Origin: Caulobacter soli
GTDB taxonomy: Bacteria > Pseudomonadota > Alphaproteobacteria > Caulobacterales > Caulobacteraceae
Length of the DNA stretch: 64,000 bases
Assembly: GCF_011045195.1 (NCBI RefSeq)
Contig: NZ_CP049199.1
Coordinates: forward strand, 4,385,501-4,449,500
Direction of reading: 5' to 3'
In this document: positions 9,701-17,768 of the stretch, piece by piece
Layout: each line of letters starts with the position of its first letter
Numbering within the stretch: the stretch's first letter is position 1
Program-made: the position numbers and the translations under genes
Notes under the pieces: generated by a model
The model's input: the letters and a program-made list of their open reading frames with translations, nothing else
Told to the model about the DNA's origin: nothing
Databases searched by the model: none

Positions 9701-10136
9701 CGGCCGAGAAGCTGTCGCGGCCGTTGAACTCGGTGCGCACCTGGGTCAGGCCGCGGATCAGCACCCCGGCCGGCTCGGCCGAGAAGTGCGAGCTGTCGTC
9801 GCTGGACTGCAGGCGGGACACCGTGATGCCCGGCACGCGCTGCAGCGCCTCGGCGACCGACTTGTCGGGGAAGGCGCCGATGTCGGTGGCGGTGATCGAG
9901 TCGACCACGGTGTCGGCGTTCTTCTTGATCTGCTGCGAGGTTTCCAGCGACCGGCGCACGCCGACGACGACGACCTCGTCGACCGTGGCGGCGGCGTCCT
10001 TTTCCTGGGCGAAGGCCGGCGCGGCCGCGCCCATCGCGGCGCCGACGCTGACCAGCGCGACCAGCGAAACGCCGCCGCGCAGCAGGGCCTTGTGCCCCCC
10101 ATGGCCGAAGGCGCGGCTGAAAGTGAACTTGCTCAT
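6738..10136 (-). CDS. TonB-dependent receptor
   Basis: 1132 residues from ATG 10136, which has a good GGGAGAA ribosome site six bases upstream. The frame continues further upstream without a credible start. It has a long signal peptide ending APAFAQ, then a TonB-box-like segment (VDEVVVVG), a plug domain (SVAEALQRVPGITV, GVLIRGL, IEGGIAGTVNLRTRLPF) and a 22-strand-type barrel ending in Phe-Lys-Tyr. At this size it belongs to the large oligosaccharide-type receptors common in Caulobacter and Xanthomonas. The GH97 enzyme, SLC45-like transporter and LacI regulator nearby suggest an alpha-glucan or other glucose oligomer as ligand. It heads the operon that continues with the halogenase genes. Upstream lie a perfect palindrome at 10600-10613 and a phased TTGCG array. 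Confidence 0.95.
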   Translation of the reverse strand: MSKFTFSRAFGHGGHKALLRGGVSLVALVSVGAAMGAAAPAFAQEKDAAATVDEVVVVGVRRSLETSQQIKKNADTVVDSITATDIGAFPDKSVAEALQRVPGITVSRLQSSDDSSHFSAEPAGVLIRGLTQVRTEFNGRDSFSADAARGLNFNDISPELMAGVDSYKNQTAEMIEGGIAGTVNLRTRLPFDSKDQVISLSGKANYGDRSDKVTYEYSGIISKNWDVDFGRIGIMADYAYSHVLTQTEGVVMQRIGTFCSAGYKDGAGNVIVNADGSIPCTANPYGGSSWAYMPDQVNYSQVKYDRVRKGTALAFQYENNDATVRFKAQYNDSKYKNAWLERSSNIVLFGLWAAPAFSPQTTAYIAPAQGSPAFTFGADGMLESGVLTQPTGDWGVSTADNINRGSAVPGVPFVNYCGAGSSCATQREGVYVENQARNFDHSEGTRDFSANLQWDVNDRLHTNFDVQYIKANTDNYDILVADRTMADAQYRTNKDGTPQITLQPGSNVNYAPGFLSNPHNYFPFFIQDHYEDNDAKELALRTDAEYEFNDGGWLSSLKVGVRYADRKQKVRYTTYNWSPVAPPWGCNGPGFNADNSTPAPYPATAPGGAACKTGNFQGYGAGIWTSTTLDNFYDGKVFPNNALVYLSEATLADHDGLIKALSGATTNSPMAWTPLCQRTTNTEGCFIDPEMVDVEEKTEAAYAMLKFGGDDKTIFGGITVQGNIGVRFVRTETTSSGGVAFPNSTWYTTVMATPCGTPLTQGNVVNPACYVTNALRDFSQAGGTDNDFTGKHNNWLPSLNVRFGIDEKSYIRFAASRALSRPDFGLLRNYVSIQAPAINTGPDSPYVIYNSPTAAHTAANVTGYNFQFNADSGFGALRPITADQFDLAFEHYFTPSSSFTFDVFYKKLNGSIAYGEFLRSFTNNGSTQNVLVRGPRNGNGGGELTGFEVAYQTFFDFLPSPWDGLGVQANYTHTKQDGINNSNLATQPGYAAGGTVAFGGGLQVNGAVMDSHRLAGISDDSYNLVGLYEKGPIAMRLAYSWRSSFLTNNLDCCIGLPIYQKGTGFLDGSIRYQVTDNIEVSLDGSNLLDTKTVFQQQVFGDSELTPGAKPMKIDSSWIKNDRRVQLGIRFKY

Positions 10137-10538
10137 CCCGTTCTCCCTGATTTTCTTGCCCGCGCCTTGGTCGCGCGGGATTTTTTGATGAAGCCGCGCC
10201 GCCCTTCCCCGAGCGTCGCGGGACCCCTGCGTTCTCGGCCTCGCCCGCGCCCCTCGGATTGCCCCCGGGACCGCGTCGAACCGTGAATTTCGTTGGATGA
10301 CTTGGGTGTCGCGCGGCGCGCGGCCGGCTTCGACACGATGAGCGCCCGATCCCCCGACCGAGTCGCTCGCGGGGCGCCTGGCCCCTGATCCCCTCCCCTC
10401 CTCTTCGTCGCGGCGTTCGCCGTTATCCGTTCCGCCGCGAGCGCCTCCCCCCTCGGGGTCGGCCCTCGCAAGATTTGCGGCGCCGAACGCTTCGACAAGG
10501 GCGCGGATAGGCTCTCGCGCACCGGTCAATCGCTCGAC

Positions 10539-10588
10539 TTGCGCAATCTTGCGTTCTTTTGCGTCGAGCGCAATAGCGTTGTTTTGCG
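10539..10588. promoter_or_regulatory. Helically phased TTGCG boxes upstream of the receptor
   Basis: TTGCG occurs at 10539, 10549 and 10559 (exactly 10 bases apart) and again at 10584. The inverted form CGCAA occurs at 10542 and 10569. A further cluster (CGCAA 10692, TTGCG 10700, CGCAA 10703) lies 100 bases on, near the end of the transporter gene. One-turn spacing suggests cooperative binding on one DNA face. The binding protein is unknown. Confidence 0.45.
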
Positions 10589-10599
10589 AAATTTTACAC

Positions 10600-10613
10600 A
10601 GTTACCGGTAACT
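10600..10613. promoter_or_regulatory. Perfect 14-bp palindrome, LacI-type operator candidate
   Basis: AGTTACCGGTAACT is a perfect palindrome with the central CpG typical of LacI-family operators, placed 464 bases upstream of the receptor start. A LacI-family gene lies 1.8 kb away. Related near-palindromes precede the second receptor, the GH9 gene and the deacetylase gene. Confidence 0.6.
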
Positions 10614-10773
10614 TTCCGGCGAAATGATAGGTTGTTGTATTTTTGAAACGACGAAAGCGCGATCCAAGACCTTGCGGCGACCTTCAGTTTACGCAATTCT
10701 TGCGCAAATCCACAAGGAGACGAGGGTGCAGACGATTCGAACGACGCGCACGCAAGCTTTGCCCCACCCTGTC

Positions 10774-12285
10774 TCAGGACGCGGGCGACGGCTCGACGGG
10801 CGCGCGGCCAGGATCACGGATGAACAAAGCGCTGACCGCCGCCAGGGCGAAGGCCCCCGCCGCCAGGGCCAAGGCCAGGATCGCCTCCCCCTTGAACAGA
10901 CGTCCGACCAGCGGACCCAGCACGACGGCGGCGATCAGCTGGGGCAGCACCAGGAACAGGTTATGGATGCCCATATAGACGCCCATCTTGTGCGGCGGCA
11001 CGGCGCTGGACAGCATGGCGTAGGGGGCCGACAGGATCGAGGCCCAGGCGATCCCGATCCCGACGATCGGCAGCCACAGCAGGGCCGGATCGTCGATCAG
11101 CACGAACCCCAGGAAGCCCACCGCGCCCAGGGCCAGGCACAGGGCGTGGCTGGCGCGCAAGCCGATCCGTCCGACCAAGGTCGGCAGCAGCAGGGCCATC
11201 AGGGCGGCCACGCCGTTGTAGCCGGCGAACAGCACCCCCACCCAGTCGGCGCCCTGGTTGTAGGCCGCCGAGGCCGGATCGGTCGCGCCATAGTGCCGGG
11301 CGGTCACCGCCGGGGTGGTGTAGATCCACATGGCGAACAGTCCGAACCAGGTGAAGAACTGCACCACCGCCAGGCGGATCAGCACCCCCGGCATGTGCAG
11401 CATGTCCTCGACCACCTCCAGCACGCCCAGCGAGGCGCGGCCCTGGCGGCGCAACCAGGTGGCGGCCAGCTGGGCGGCGCCGAAGGCGGTGGCGAAGCCG
11501 GCCAGCACATAGATCTCGCGCGCCCAGTCGCTCATGAAGGCCAGGGCGCAGGCGACCAGGCCGACGATCGTCCACAGCGCTCCGCTCTTGAGCATCAGGG
11601 CCGCGCCCTCGGCGCTGGGCTTGCGGTGCTCCGGCGGGACGCGCGCGCCGTCGGCCAGGGTCTCGGGCGGATGCTCGCGGGTGGTGAACACCGTCCACAT
11701 CACCGCCGCCAGCAGGGTGACCCCGCCCAGGTAGAACGCGGTGTGGACCGAGCGCGGCAGATGGCCCGGCGCGGCCTGGCCCGAGACCCCGAACCAGTGG
11801 GTCAGCACCCACGGCAGGGCCGAGGCGAACACCGCCCCCGCCCCGATGAAGAACACCTGCATGGCGAAGCCGGTGGTGCGCTGGTCTTCCGGCAGGGTGT
11901 CGGCGACGAAGGCCCGGAACGGCTCCATGGCCACGTTGATCGAGGCGCTCAGCACCCACAGCATCAGGCTGGCGGTCAGCACGCTGGAGGCGTTGGGCAT
12001 CAGGAACAACGACACGGCCGTCAGGATCGAGCCGTAGAACAGATAGGGCCGCCGCCGGCCCAGGCGCCCCCAAGTGCGGTCGCTCAGATGCCCGATGATC
12101 GGCTGGACCAGCAGGCCCGTGGCCGGGGCGGCGATCCACAGAATGGCCAGTTCGTTGACGTCGGCGCCCAGGGTCTGGAAGATTCGGCTGGTGTTGCCGT
12201 TCTGCAGGCCCCAGACGATCTGCACCCCGAACAGACCGCAGCACATGTTCCAGATCTGGAAGAAAGACAGGCGCGCCTTGGTCAC
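10774..12285 (-). CDS. MFS sugar transporter, SLC45 / sucrose-maltose symporter type
   Basis: 503 residues if it starts at GTG 12285 (reads M/V-TKARLSFFQIWNMCCGLFG). The start is chosen because close relatives begin with KxRLSFWQIWN, and the upstream codons do not resemble the family and lack an ATG. No strong ribosome site is seen, so the start is uncertain. Twelve hydrophobic segments are visible, along with the MFS loop motif GHLSDRTWGRLGRRRPYLF after TM2. The SLC45/GPH relatives import disaccharides across the inner membrane with protons. With the GH97 enzyme and receptor it would complete an uptake route for glucose oligosaccharides. It is divergent from the LacI-family gene, with 112 bases between the starts. 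Confidence 0.88.
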   Translation of the reverse strand: MTKARLSFFQIWNMCCGLFGVQIVWGLQNGNTSRIFQTLGADVNELAILWIAAPATGLLVQPIIGHLSDRTWGRLGRRRPYLFYGSILTAVSLFLMPNASSVLTASLMLWVLSASINVAMEPFRAFVADTLPEDQRTTGFAMQVFFIGAGAVFASALPWVLTHWFGVSGQAAPGHLPRSVHTAFYLGGVTLLAAVMWTVFTTREHPPETLADGARVPPEHRKPSAEGAALMLKSGALWTIVGLVACALAFMSDWAREIYVLAGFATAFGAAQLAATWLRRQGRASLGVLEVVEDMLHMPGVLIRLAVVQFFTWFGLFAMWIYTTPAVTARHYGATDPASAAYNQGADWVGVLFAGYNGVAALMALLLPTLVGRIGLRASHALCLALGAVGFLGFVLIDDPALLWLPIVGIGIAWASILSAPYAMLSSAVPPHKMGVYMGIHNLFLVLPQLIAAVVLGPLVGRLFKGEAILALALAAGAFALAAVSALFIRDPGRAPVEPSPAS

Positions 12286-12397
12286 GCGGCGCGGGTCCGG
12301 AACGGCCCGGCGAAGTCTTGGCGCTTGCCTTGCAAAGCCTTCCCTTCGAAGTGCATTAAGGTGAAGAACGTGGTTCTCCTGACAGTATCTGGACGCA

Positions 12398-13411
12398 ATG
12401 GGCAGCGGTAGCAACAACAGCACCACGCTGGATGATCTGGCGAAGCTGTCGGGCGTTTCCGCCTCGACCGTGTCGCGGGCGCTCAACGACCATCCGTCCA
12501 TCAGCACCCGCACCAAGCAGCGGATCTGGGCGCTGGCCAAGGCGCACGACTATCCATTTCGCCGCTACATGCCGGCCGGGCCGATCGGGTCGGAGGGCTC
12601 GATCGCCATCGTCACCCCGCGCACCCACGGTCGCCCCCTGCCGCTGTCGCACCCGTTCTTCCTGGAGCTGCTGGCCAGCATCGGCGAGGCGGCGCGCGAC
12701 CGGGGCTGCGACTTCACCGTCAGCCACACCTCGCCGGCCAGCTATGACGACCTGCTGACCGTCACCACCACCAGCCGCGCCAACGGCGTGATCTTCCTGG
12801 GCCAGAGCAATCTGCACGAGGCGTTCAACCAGCTGGCCGGCGCCGACGCGCGCTTCGCGGTCTGGGGCGCCCAGCTGCCCGGACAGAAATACTGCTCGAT
12901 CGGCTCGGACAATCTGCTGGGCGGACGGCGGGCGACGCTGCATCTGGCGCGCCTGGGCCGCAAGCGCATCGTCTTCCTCGGCGAGACCGAGCCCGAGGCG
13001 ATGCAGCGCCGGGCCGGCTATCTGGAGGCCCTCAAGGAAAGCGGGCTCGAGGCCGATCCGGCCCTGATCTGCCCCGTCGATTTCGAGCTGGAATCGGCCG
13101 AGGCCGCCGTCCACACCCTGGTGCGCCGCAAGGTGGCCTTCGACGCCATCTTCGCCTCCAGCGACCTGATCGCCCTGGGCGCCATCCGCGCCTTGCGCCG
13201 GGCCGGCATGCGGGTGCCCGAAGACGTCTCGGTGGTCGGCTATGACGACATGCTGCTGAGCCGGCTGTCCACCCCCGCCCTCAGCACCATCAAGCAGGAC
13301 ACCTACAAGGCCGGCCGCCTGCTGGTGGCCCGGGTGCTGGACGCCGACGGCGACCACCGCCCCGAGCGCCTGTCGACCGACCTGATCGTGCGGGAAAGCT
13401 GCGGGGCCTGA
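12398..13411 (+). CDS. LacI-family transcriptional regulator
   Basis: 337 residues. The N-terminal HTH and hinge read TTLDDLAKLSGVSASTVSRALNDHPSISTRTKQRI, the classic LacI DNA-binding headpiece. A periplasmic-binding-protein-like effector domain follows (NGVIFLGQSN near residue 125, FDAIFASSDLIALGAIRAL, VSVVGYDDMLLSRLSTPALSTIKQD). It is divergent from the SLC45-type transporter and part of the GH97/receptor locus, so a sugar-responsive local repressor is the natural reading. The 14-base palindrome upstream of the receptor is a candidate operator. The start ATG at 12398 precedes the HTH by 11 residues; the ribosome site is weak. Confidence 0.93.
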   Translation: MGSGSNNSTTLDDLAKLSGVSASTVSRALNDHPSISTRTKQRIWALAKAHDYPFRRYMPAGPIGSEGSIAIVTPRTHGRPLPLSHPFFLELLASIGEAARDRGCDFTVSHTSPASYDDLLTVTTTSRANGVIFLGQSNLHEAFNQLAGADARFAVWGAQLPGQKYCSIGSDNLLGGRRATLHLARLGRKRIVFLGETEPEAMQRRAGYLEALKESGLEADPALICPVDFELESAEAAVHTLVRRKVAFDAIFASSDLIALGAIRALRRAGMRVPEDVSVVGYDDMLLSRLSTPALSTIKQDTYKAGRLLVARVLDADGDHRPERLSTDLIVRESCGA

Positions 13412-13589
13412 GGCGACACCGCGCGCCCATCCGAAATGACAAGGGCTGAAGGCCTCGCGTATCGGCCGACACACGTCTGAAACATTGCGTCGGTTTCGCA
13501 CGGCCCTGCTTATCGGCGTCGATACGCAGTAGCCATCCGCCAGCCATGGCGGCGCTCTAGGCAAGAACGGCACGCATCACAGGCCGTTC

Positions 13590-16500
13590 ATGTCCCGCAA
13601 ACTTCTCGCCACGGCCGCCCTGGCCCCCCTGCTGATCTGTGGAGGAAAGGCCGTCGCCGAAACCCAGGTGACGAGCGGCTCGCGCACCACGCCGATCGCC
13701 ACCTCGACGGCCGCGTCCGGAACCGCCGACGACGTCACGATCACCAGCGACGGCGCGATCACCCTGAGCAGCGCCGGCGCGATCGCCACGCTCGACAGCA
13801 ACAACACCCTGACCAACACGGGGACCCTGACCAGCACGGGCGTCGACGACTCGATCGGGGTGCTGGTGCTGGGGGGCCATACGGGCACGCTGCTCAACAG
13901 CGCGGCGATCAACCTGGGCGAGGACTACACCTACACCGACGACGACGGTGACGGCGACTATGACGGCCCGTTCGCCAAGGGCGCCGGCAAGTACGGTATC
14001 CGCGTGACCGGAACCGATCCGTTCGTCGGAACGATCACCAACGACGCGACCGGCTCGATCGTCATCAAGGGCAACAGTTCGTCGGGCATCAGCCTGGAAG
14101 CGCCCCTGACGGGTTCGCTGCTCAACAGCGGCTCGATCACCATCACCGGCGACAACAGCTACGGTATCCGCACCACCGGGACGATCAGCGGCGGCCTGAC
14201 CACCAACGGCTCGATCAGCGTGCTGGGCGGCGGCAGCGTCGGCCTGGCGGTCGACGGCGACGTCGGCGGGGCTGTCGTCATCCAGGGCTCGGTCTATTCC
14301 ACGGGCTACCGGGTCACCACGCGCTACACCGACCCGGCCGAAGAGGCCAAGCTGGACGCCGACGACCTGCTGCAGGGCGGCGGGGCGGTGAAGATCACCG
14401 CCAACGTGGCCGGCGGCGTGCTGCTGGACGCCCCGCCCGTCGACACCAACAGCGACACCTCCGACGACGAGGACGGCGACGGCGTCACCGACAGCGCCGA
14501 AGGCACCGCCGCCGTCACCGCCTACGGCTCGGCCCCGGCTTTGCTGATCGGCTCGAACACCCAGGCCGTGACCGTGGGCGCGGTGGGAACGGGCGACAGC
14601 GCCTACGGCCTGATCATCCGGGGCACGGTGACCGCGGCCGGCGTCCACGACGGGATCAGCGCCACCGGCGTGCAGCTGGGCGGCGACGCGGGGCTGTCGA
14701 CGGTCATCACCGGCGGGGTCAAGCTGACCAACGTGATCACCGCCAGCGCCTACGAGGGCGACGCGGTGGGGCTGAAGCTGAACGCCGGCGCCGTGGCCGA
14801 CACCCTGTGGAACACCGGCTCACTCAGCGCCTCGGTCGTGGGCGACACCGCCGTCACCGCCAAGGCCCTGAGCATCGCGGCCGGCGCCAGCATGACCAGC
14901 GTCACCAACGCCGGCACGATCTCGGCCACCGTCTCGGGCGAGGGCGGCTCGTCCTGGGCCATCATCGACGAGAGCGGCGGGCTGAAGACCATCACCAACA
15001 CCGGCAAGATCACCGCCTATGTGATCCCCACCGACGACATCTACGACACCGACGACGCCGACACCGACGCCAGCAACGAGGTGATCCACGGGATGGCCAC
15101 GGCCATCGACCTGTCGAAGAACACCACCGGCGTGACCATCGTCCAGACCGGGGTCAACGACGGCGACGACGGAGCCGACGGCGTGGCCGACGCCGACGCG
15201 GACGGCGATGGCGTGGACGACGCGGACGAGCCGCTGATCCGCGGCCGCGTGATCCTGGGCTCGGGCGCCGACACCCTGTCGATCCTGAACGGCGGCCTGA
15301 TCGGCGATGTCTGGTTCGGCGACGGGGCCGACAAGCTGACCATCGACGGCACCGGCTATCTGATCGGCGCCCTGCACGACAGCGACGGCCTGCTGGACAT
15401 CAAGGTCGGAAACGGCAGCCTGGCCATCACCAACGCCGAGACGATCAAGGCCACCAGCCTGACCCTGGGCGCCCAAAGCACCACGCTGTTCACGATCGAC
15501 CCCACGGCGGAGACCCAGACCAAGCTGGTGGTCGACACCGCGACGATCGAATCCGGCGCCACCCTGGGCCTGTCCTTCAAGAGCCTGCTGACCGCGCCCG
15601 CGACCTACACCGTGATCCAGGCCGGCAACCTGACCGCCGGCACGATCAACCAGGACCTGCTGGGCCACACCTCGTACCTGTACGTCGCCAACGCCTACGC
15701 CTCGGGCAATGACGTCGACATCGACGTGCGGCGGCGCACGGCGGCCGAGGCCTCGATGTCGCGCAGCGAGGCCAGCGCCTATGACGCGGTGTTCGCGGCC
15801 CTGTCCAACAACACCACGATCGCCAGCGCCTTCCTGAACCAGAGCACCCACGACGGCTTCTTCAACCTCTACGACCAGATGCTGCCCAGCCAGGGCGAGG
15901 GCCTGTTCTCGGCCCTGCAGACCGTGCAGCAGCAGATCTCGGCGGCCACCGCCAACCGTCCCGACCTCGGCGACCGCTACGGCCCCGACAGCGTCTGGGT
16001 GCAGGAGATCAACGCCCTGGTCCGCCGCGAGGACGGCGACACGCAAGGCTCCGACACCCAGGCCGTGGGCATGGTCGCCGGCTATGAGGCCATGGGCGAC
16101 GCCGGCGGGGCGCTGGGCGTCACCCTGGCGGCGGTCAGCCTGGAAGAACACGACACCGTGGCCAAGGCCGGCGAGAAGACCACCGCCTCGATCCTGCAGG
16201 CCGGGGTCTATTGGCGCCGCTCGGTTGGTGGCTGGCGGTTCAATCTCGGCGGCGGACTGGGCTACAGCCGCTTCAACGGCGACCGCGCCTTCCTGGCCGG
16301 CGACATCGACGGCGACGGCGTGGCCGACGCCAAGGTCACCAACACCGCCGCCTGGAACGGCATGACCGCCAACGCCTTCGCGGGGCTGGCCTACGAGGCT
16401 CGGCTGGGCGACGTCTATCTGCGGCCCGAGGGTCGGCTGGACTATGTCTGGCTGTGGGAAGGCGAGCGCAAGGAGCACGGCGGCGGCTCGGGTTTCGACC

Positions 16501-16832
16501 TGACCGTGGCCTCGCGCCAAGCCGACAATCTCAGCGGCGACTTCGGCCTGGTCCTGGGCAAGCAGTACGGCAAGGACCTGTGGGTGCGGCCCGAGCTGAG
16601 GGTCGGCTACCGCCAGACCCTGGCCGGGGCCATGGGCGACACCGTCGCCAACTTCGCGGGCGGGACGCCCTTCACCCTGGCGGCCTCGGACGACAAGAAC
16701 GGCGCGGTGACCCTGGGCTTCGCCCTGCGGGCCGGCTCGGCCCTGTCCTACATCGCCTTCGAAGGCGGCGCCGAGGCCTCGCGCAAACAGACCAAGTACA
16801 CCGCTCGGCTGACCGGAAGGGCGATGTTCTAG
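13590..16832 (+). CDS. Autotransporter (type Va) with calcium-binding-like Asp repeats
   Basis: 1080 residues. A signal peptide (KLLATAALAPLLICGGKAVAE) is followed by a long Ser/Thr/Gly/Asn-rich passenger built of short beta-helix repeats such as GSITITGDNSYGIRTTG and GTLLNSAAINLG. The last 270 or so residues are an autotransporter beta-barrel ending in RAMF with terminal Phe. Asp-rich segments (DDDGDGDYDGP, SDDEDGDGVTDSAEG, DADADGDGVDDADEP, DIDGDGVADAKV) resemble thrombospondin type-3 or dockerin calcium loops and interrupt the helix; one lies within the barrel, probably in an extracellular loop. The protein is expected at the cell surface, perhaps in adhesion. Upstream, a GAAAC-N9-GTTTC inverted repeat (13479-13497) may be a regulator site. 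Confidence 0.88.
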   Translation: MSRKLLATAALAPLLICGGKAVAETQVTSGSRTTPIATSTAASGTADDVTITSDGAITLSSAGAIATLDSNNTLTNTGTLTSTGVDDSIGVLVLGGHTGTLLNSAAINLGEDYTYTDDDGDGDYDGPFAKGAGKYGIRVTGTDPFVGTITNDATGSIVIKGNSSSGISLEAPLTGSLLNSGSITITGDNSYGIRTTGTISGGLTTNGSISVLGGGSVGLAVDGDVGGAVVIQGSVYSTGYRVTTRYTDPAEEAKLDADDLLQGGGAVKITANVAGGVLLDAPPVDTNSDTSDDEDGDGVTDSAEGTAAVTAYGSAPALLIGSNTQAVTVGAVGTGDSAYGLIIRGTVTAAGVHDGISATGVQLGGDAGLSTVITGGVKLTNVITASAYEGDAVGLKLNAGAVADTLWNTGSLSASVVGDTAVTAKALSIAAGASMTSVTNAGTISATVSGEGGSSWAIIDESGGLKTITNTGKITAYVIPTDDIYDTDDADTDASNEVIHGMATAIDLSKNTTGVTIVQTGVNDGDDGADGVADADADGDGVDDADEPLIRGRVILGSGADTLSILNGGLIGDVWFGDGADKLTIDGTGYLIGALHDSDGLLDIKVGNGSLAITNAETIKATSLTLGAQSTTLFTIDPTAETQTKLVVDTATIESGATLGLSFKSLLTAPATYTVIQAGNLTAGTINQDLLGHTSYLYVANAYASGNDVDIDVRRRTAAEASMSRSEASAYDAVFAALSNNTTIASAFLNQSTHDGFFNLYDQMLPSQGEGLFSALQTVQQQISAATANRPDLGDRYGPDSVWVQEINALVRREDGDTQGSDTQAVGMVAGYEAMGDAGGALGVTLAAVSLEEHDTVAKAGEKTTASILQAGVYWRRSVGGWRFNLGGGLGYSRFNGDRAFLAGDIDGDGVADAKVTNTAAWNGMTANAFAGLAYEARLGDVYLRPEGRLDYVWLWEGERKEHGGGSGFDLTVASRQADNLSGDFGLVLGKQYGKDLWVRPELRVGYRQTLAGAMGDTVANFAGGTPFTLAASDDKNGAVTLGFALRAGSALSYIAFEGGAEASRKQTKYTARLTGRAMF

Positions 16833-16870
16833 ATGGCTGCCTCCTCCCCCATGAAGCGCCCCATCTCCGC

Positions 16871-16939
16871 CTTCCCGGCGAAGGCCGGGACCCAGATTTA
16901 TCGGGAGCGACTGGTGGGCTTCACCTGGGCCCCGGCCGG
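16871..16939. repeat. Intergenic hairpin repeat, family A (left arm and centre)
   Basis: Closely matches the complete element at 47704-47790 over about 65 bases (CCGGCGAAGGCCGGG ... CACCTGGG-CCCGGCC). The right arm is interrupted by a different hairpin (16940-16985, with GCGCGC-TTC-GCGCG core) before a final GAGACGG. It lies between the autotransporter and the response regulator. Confidence 0.7.
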
Positions 16940-17023
16940 AGTTCATCCTGAGGCGCGCGCTTCGCGCGACCTGAGGGCGGGGGAGACGGGGAAAATTCCA
17001 CGAGTCCGAATGGAGGGGCGAAC

Positions 17024-17761
17024 ATGCTGAGCTCCGTGGAAAAGCGCATCCTGGTCCTCGACAGCGATCCCGTCGCCCGCCACGACATGAGCGGCCTGCT
17101 CGGCGGCTACGGCCTGACCGCGCTGGAGGCCGGCAGCTTCCGCGAGATGGAGCAGATCCTGCGCGAGACCCAGATCAATCTGGTGATGCTGGACATGATG
17201 CTGCCCGACGCCTCGAGCCTGTCGGTCTGCTCGCGCCTGCTCAGCCTGCCCTCGCCGCCCGCGATCATGATGGTCTCGGATTCCGGCGAGGAATGCGACG
17301 TGGTGGTCGGGCTGGAGCTGGGCGCCGACGACTACGTGGTCAAACCCTACCGCCCGCGCGAGTTGCTGGCCCGGGTCAAGGCGGTGCTGCGCCGCCACGA
17401 CGACATCCGTCCCGAGGAACATATCCGCGAGGCTCCCGAAGCCTACGGTTTCGACGGCTGGCGACTGAACGTCGTCACCCAGGAGCTGTTCGACCCGCGC
17501 GGCGTCCCGGTGTCGCTGTCGACCGCCGAGTTCCTGGTTCTGTGGGCCCTGGTCGACCGCCCCAACCAGGTGCTGACCCGCGACGAGTTGCGACAGGGTC
17601 CGCCCGACGCCCATTCGCGCCCGGCACCGCAACAGGTCAACGTCGCCATCAGCCGCCTGCGCAGCAAGCTCGACCGCATCGAGGGCGGCGCCCACCTGAT
17701 CCGCACCGTGCGCCACGTGGGCTACATTTTCGCGACGCGGGTGGAACGGGTTCAGGACTGA
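17024..17761 (+). CDS. OmpR/PhoB-family response regulator (orphan)
   Basis: 245 residues. The receiver domain has the acidic pair replaced by LDSD near residue 13, phospho-acceptor D57 in VMLDMMLPD, Ser85 at the switch Thr/Ser position, and K107 in DDYVVKPYRP. The C-terminal winged helix (residues about 145-240) has LSTAEFLVLWALVDRPNQVLTRDEL and VNVAISRLRSKLD...IRTVRHVGYIF. No histidine kinase is adjacent: the next gene is an oxygenase on the other strand and the two stops are only 7 bases apart. The closest kinase (20706-22619) has its own regulator. The protein therefore probably serves a distant kinase. Confidence 0.92.
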   Translation: MLSSVEKRILVLDSDPVARHDMSGLLGGYGLTALEAGSFREMEQILRETQINLVMLDMMLPDASSLSVCSRLLSLPSPPAIMMVSDSGEECDVVVGLELGADDYVVKPYRPRELLARVKAVLRRHDDIRPEEHIREAPEAYGFDGWRLNVVTQELFDPRGVPVSLSTAEFLVLWALVDRPNQVLTRDELRQGPPDAHSRPAPQQVNVAISRLRSKLDRIEGGAHLIRTVRHVGYIFATRVERVQD

Positions 17762-17768
17762 GGGGAAC

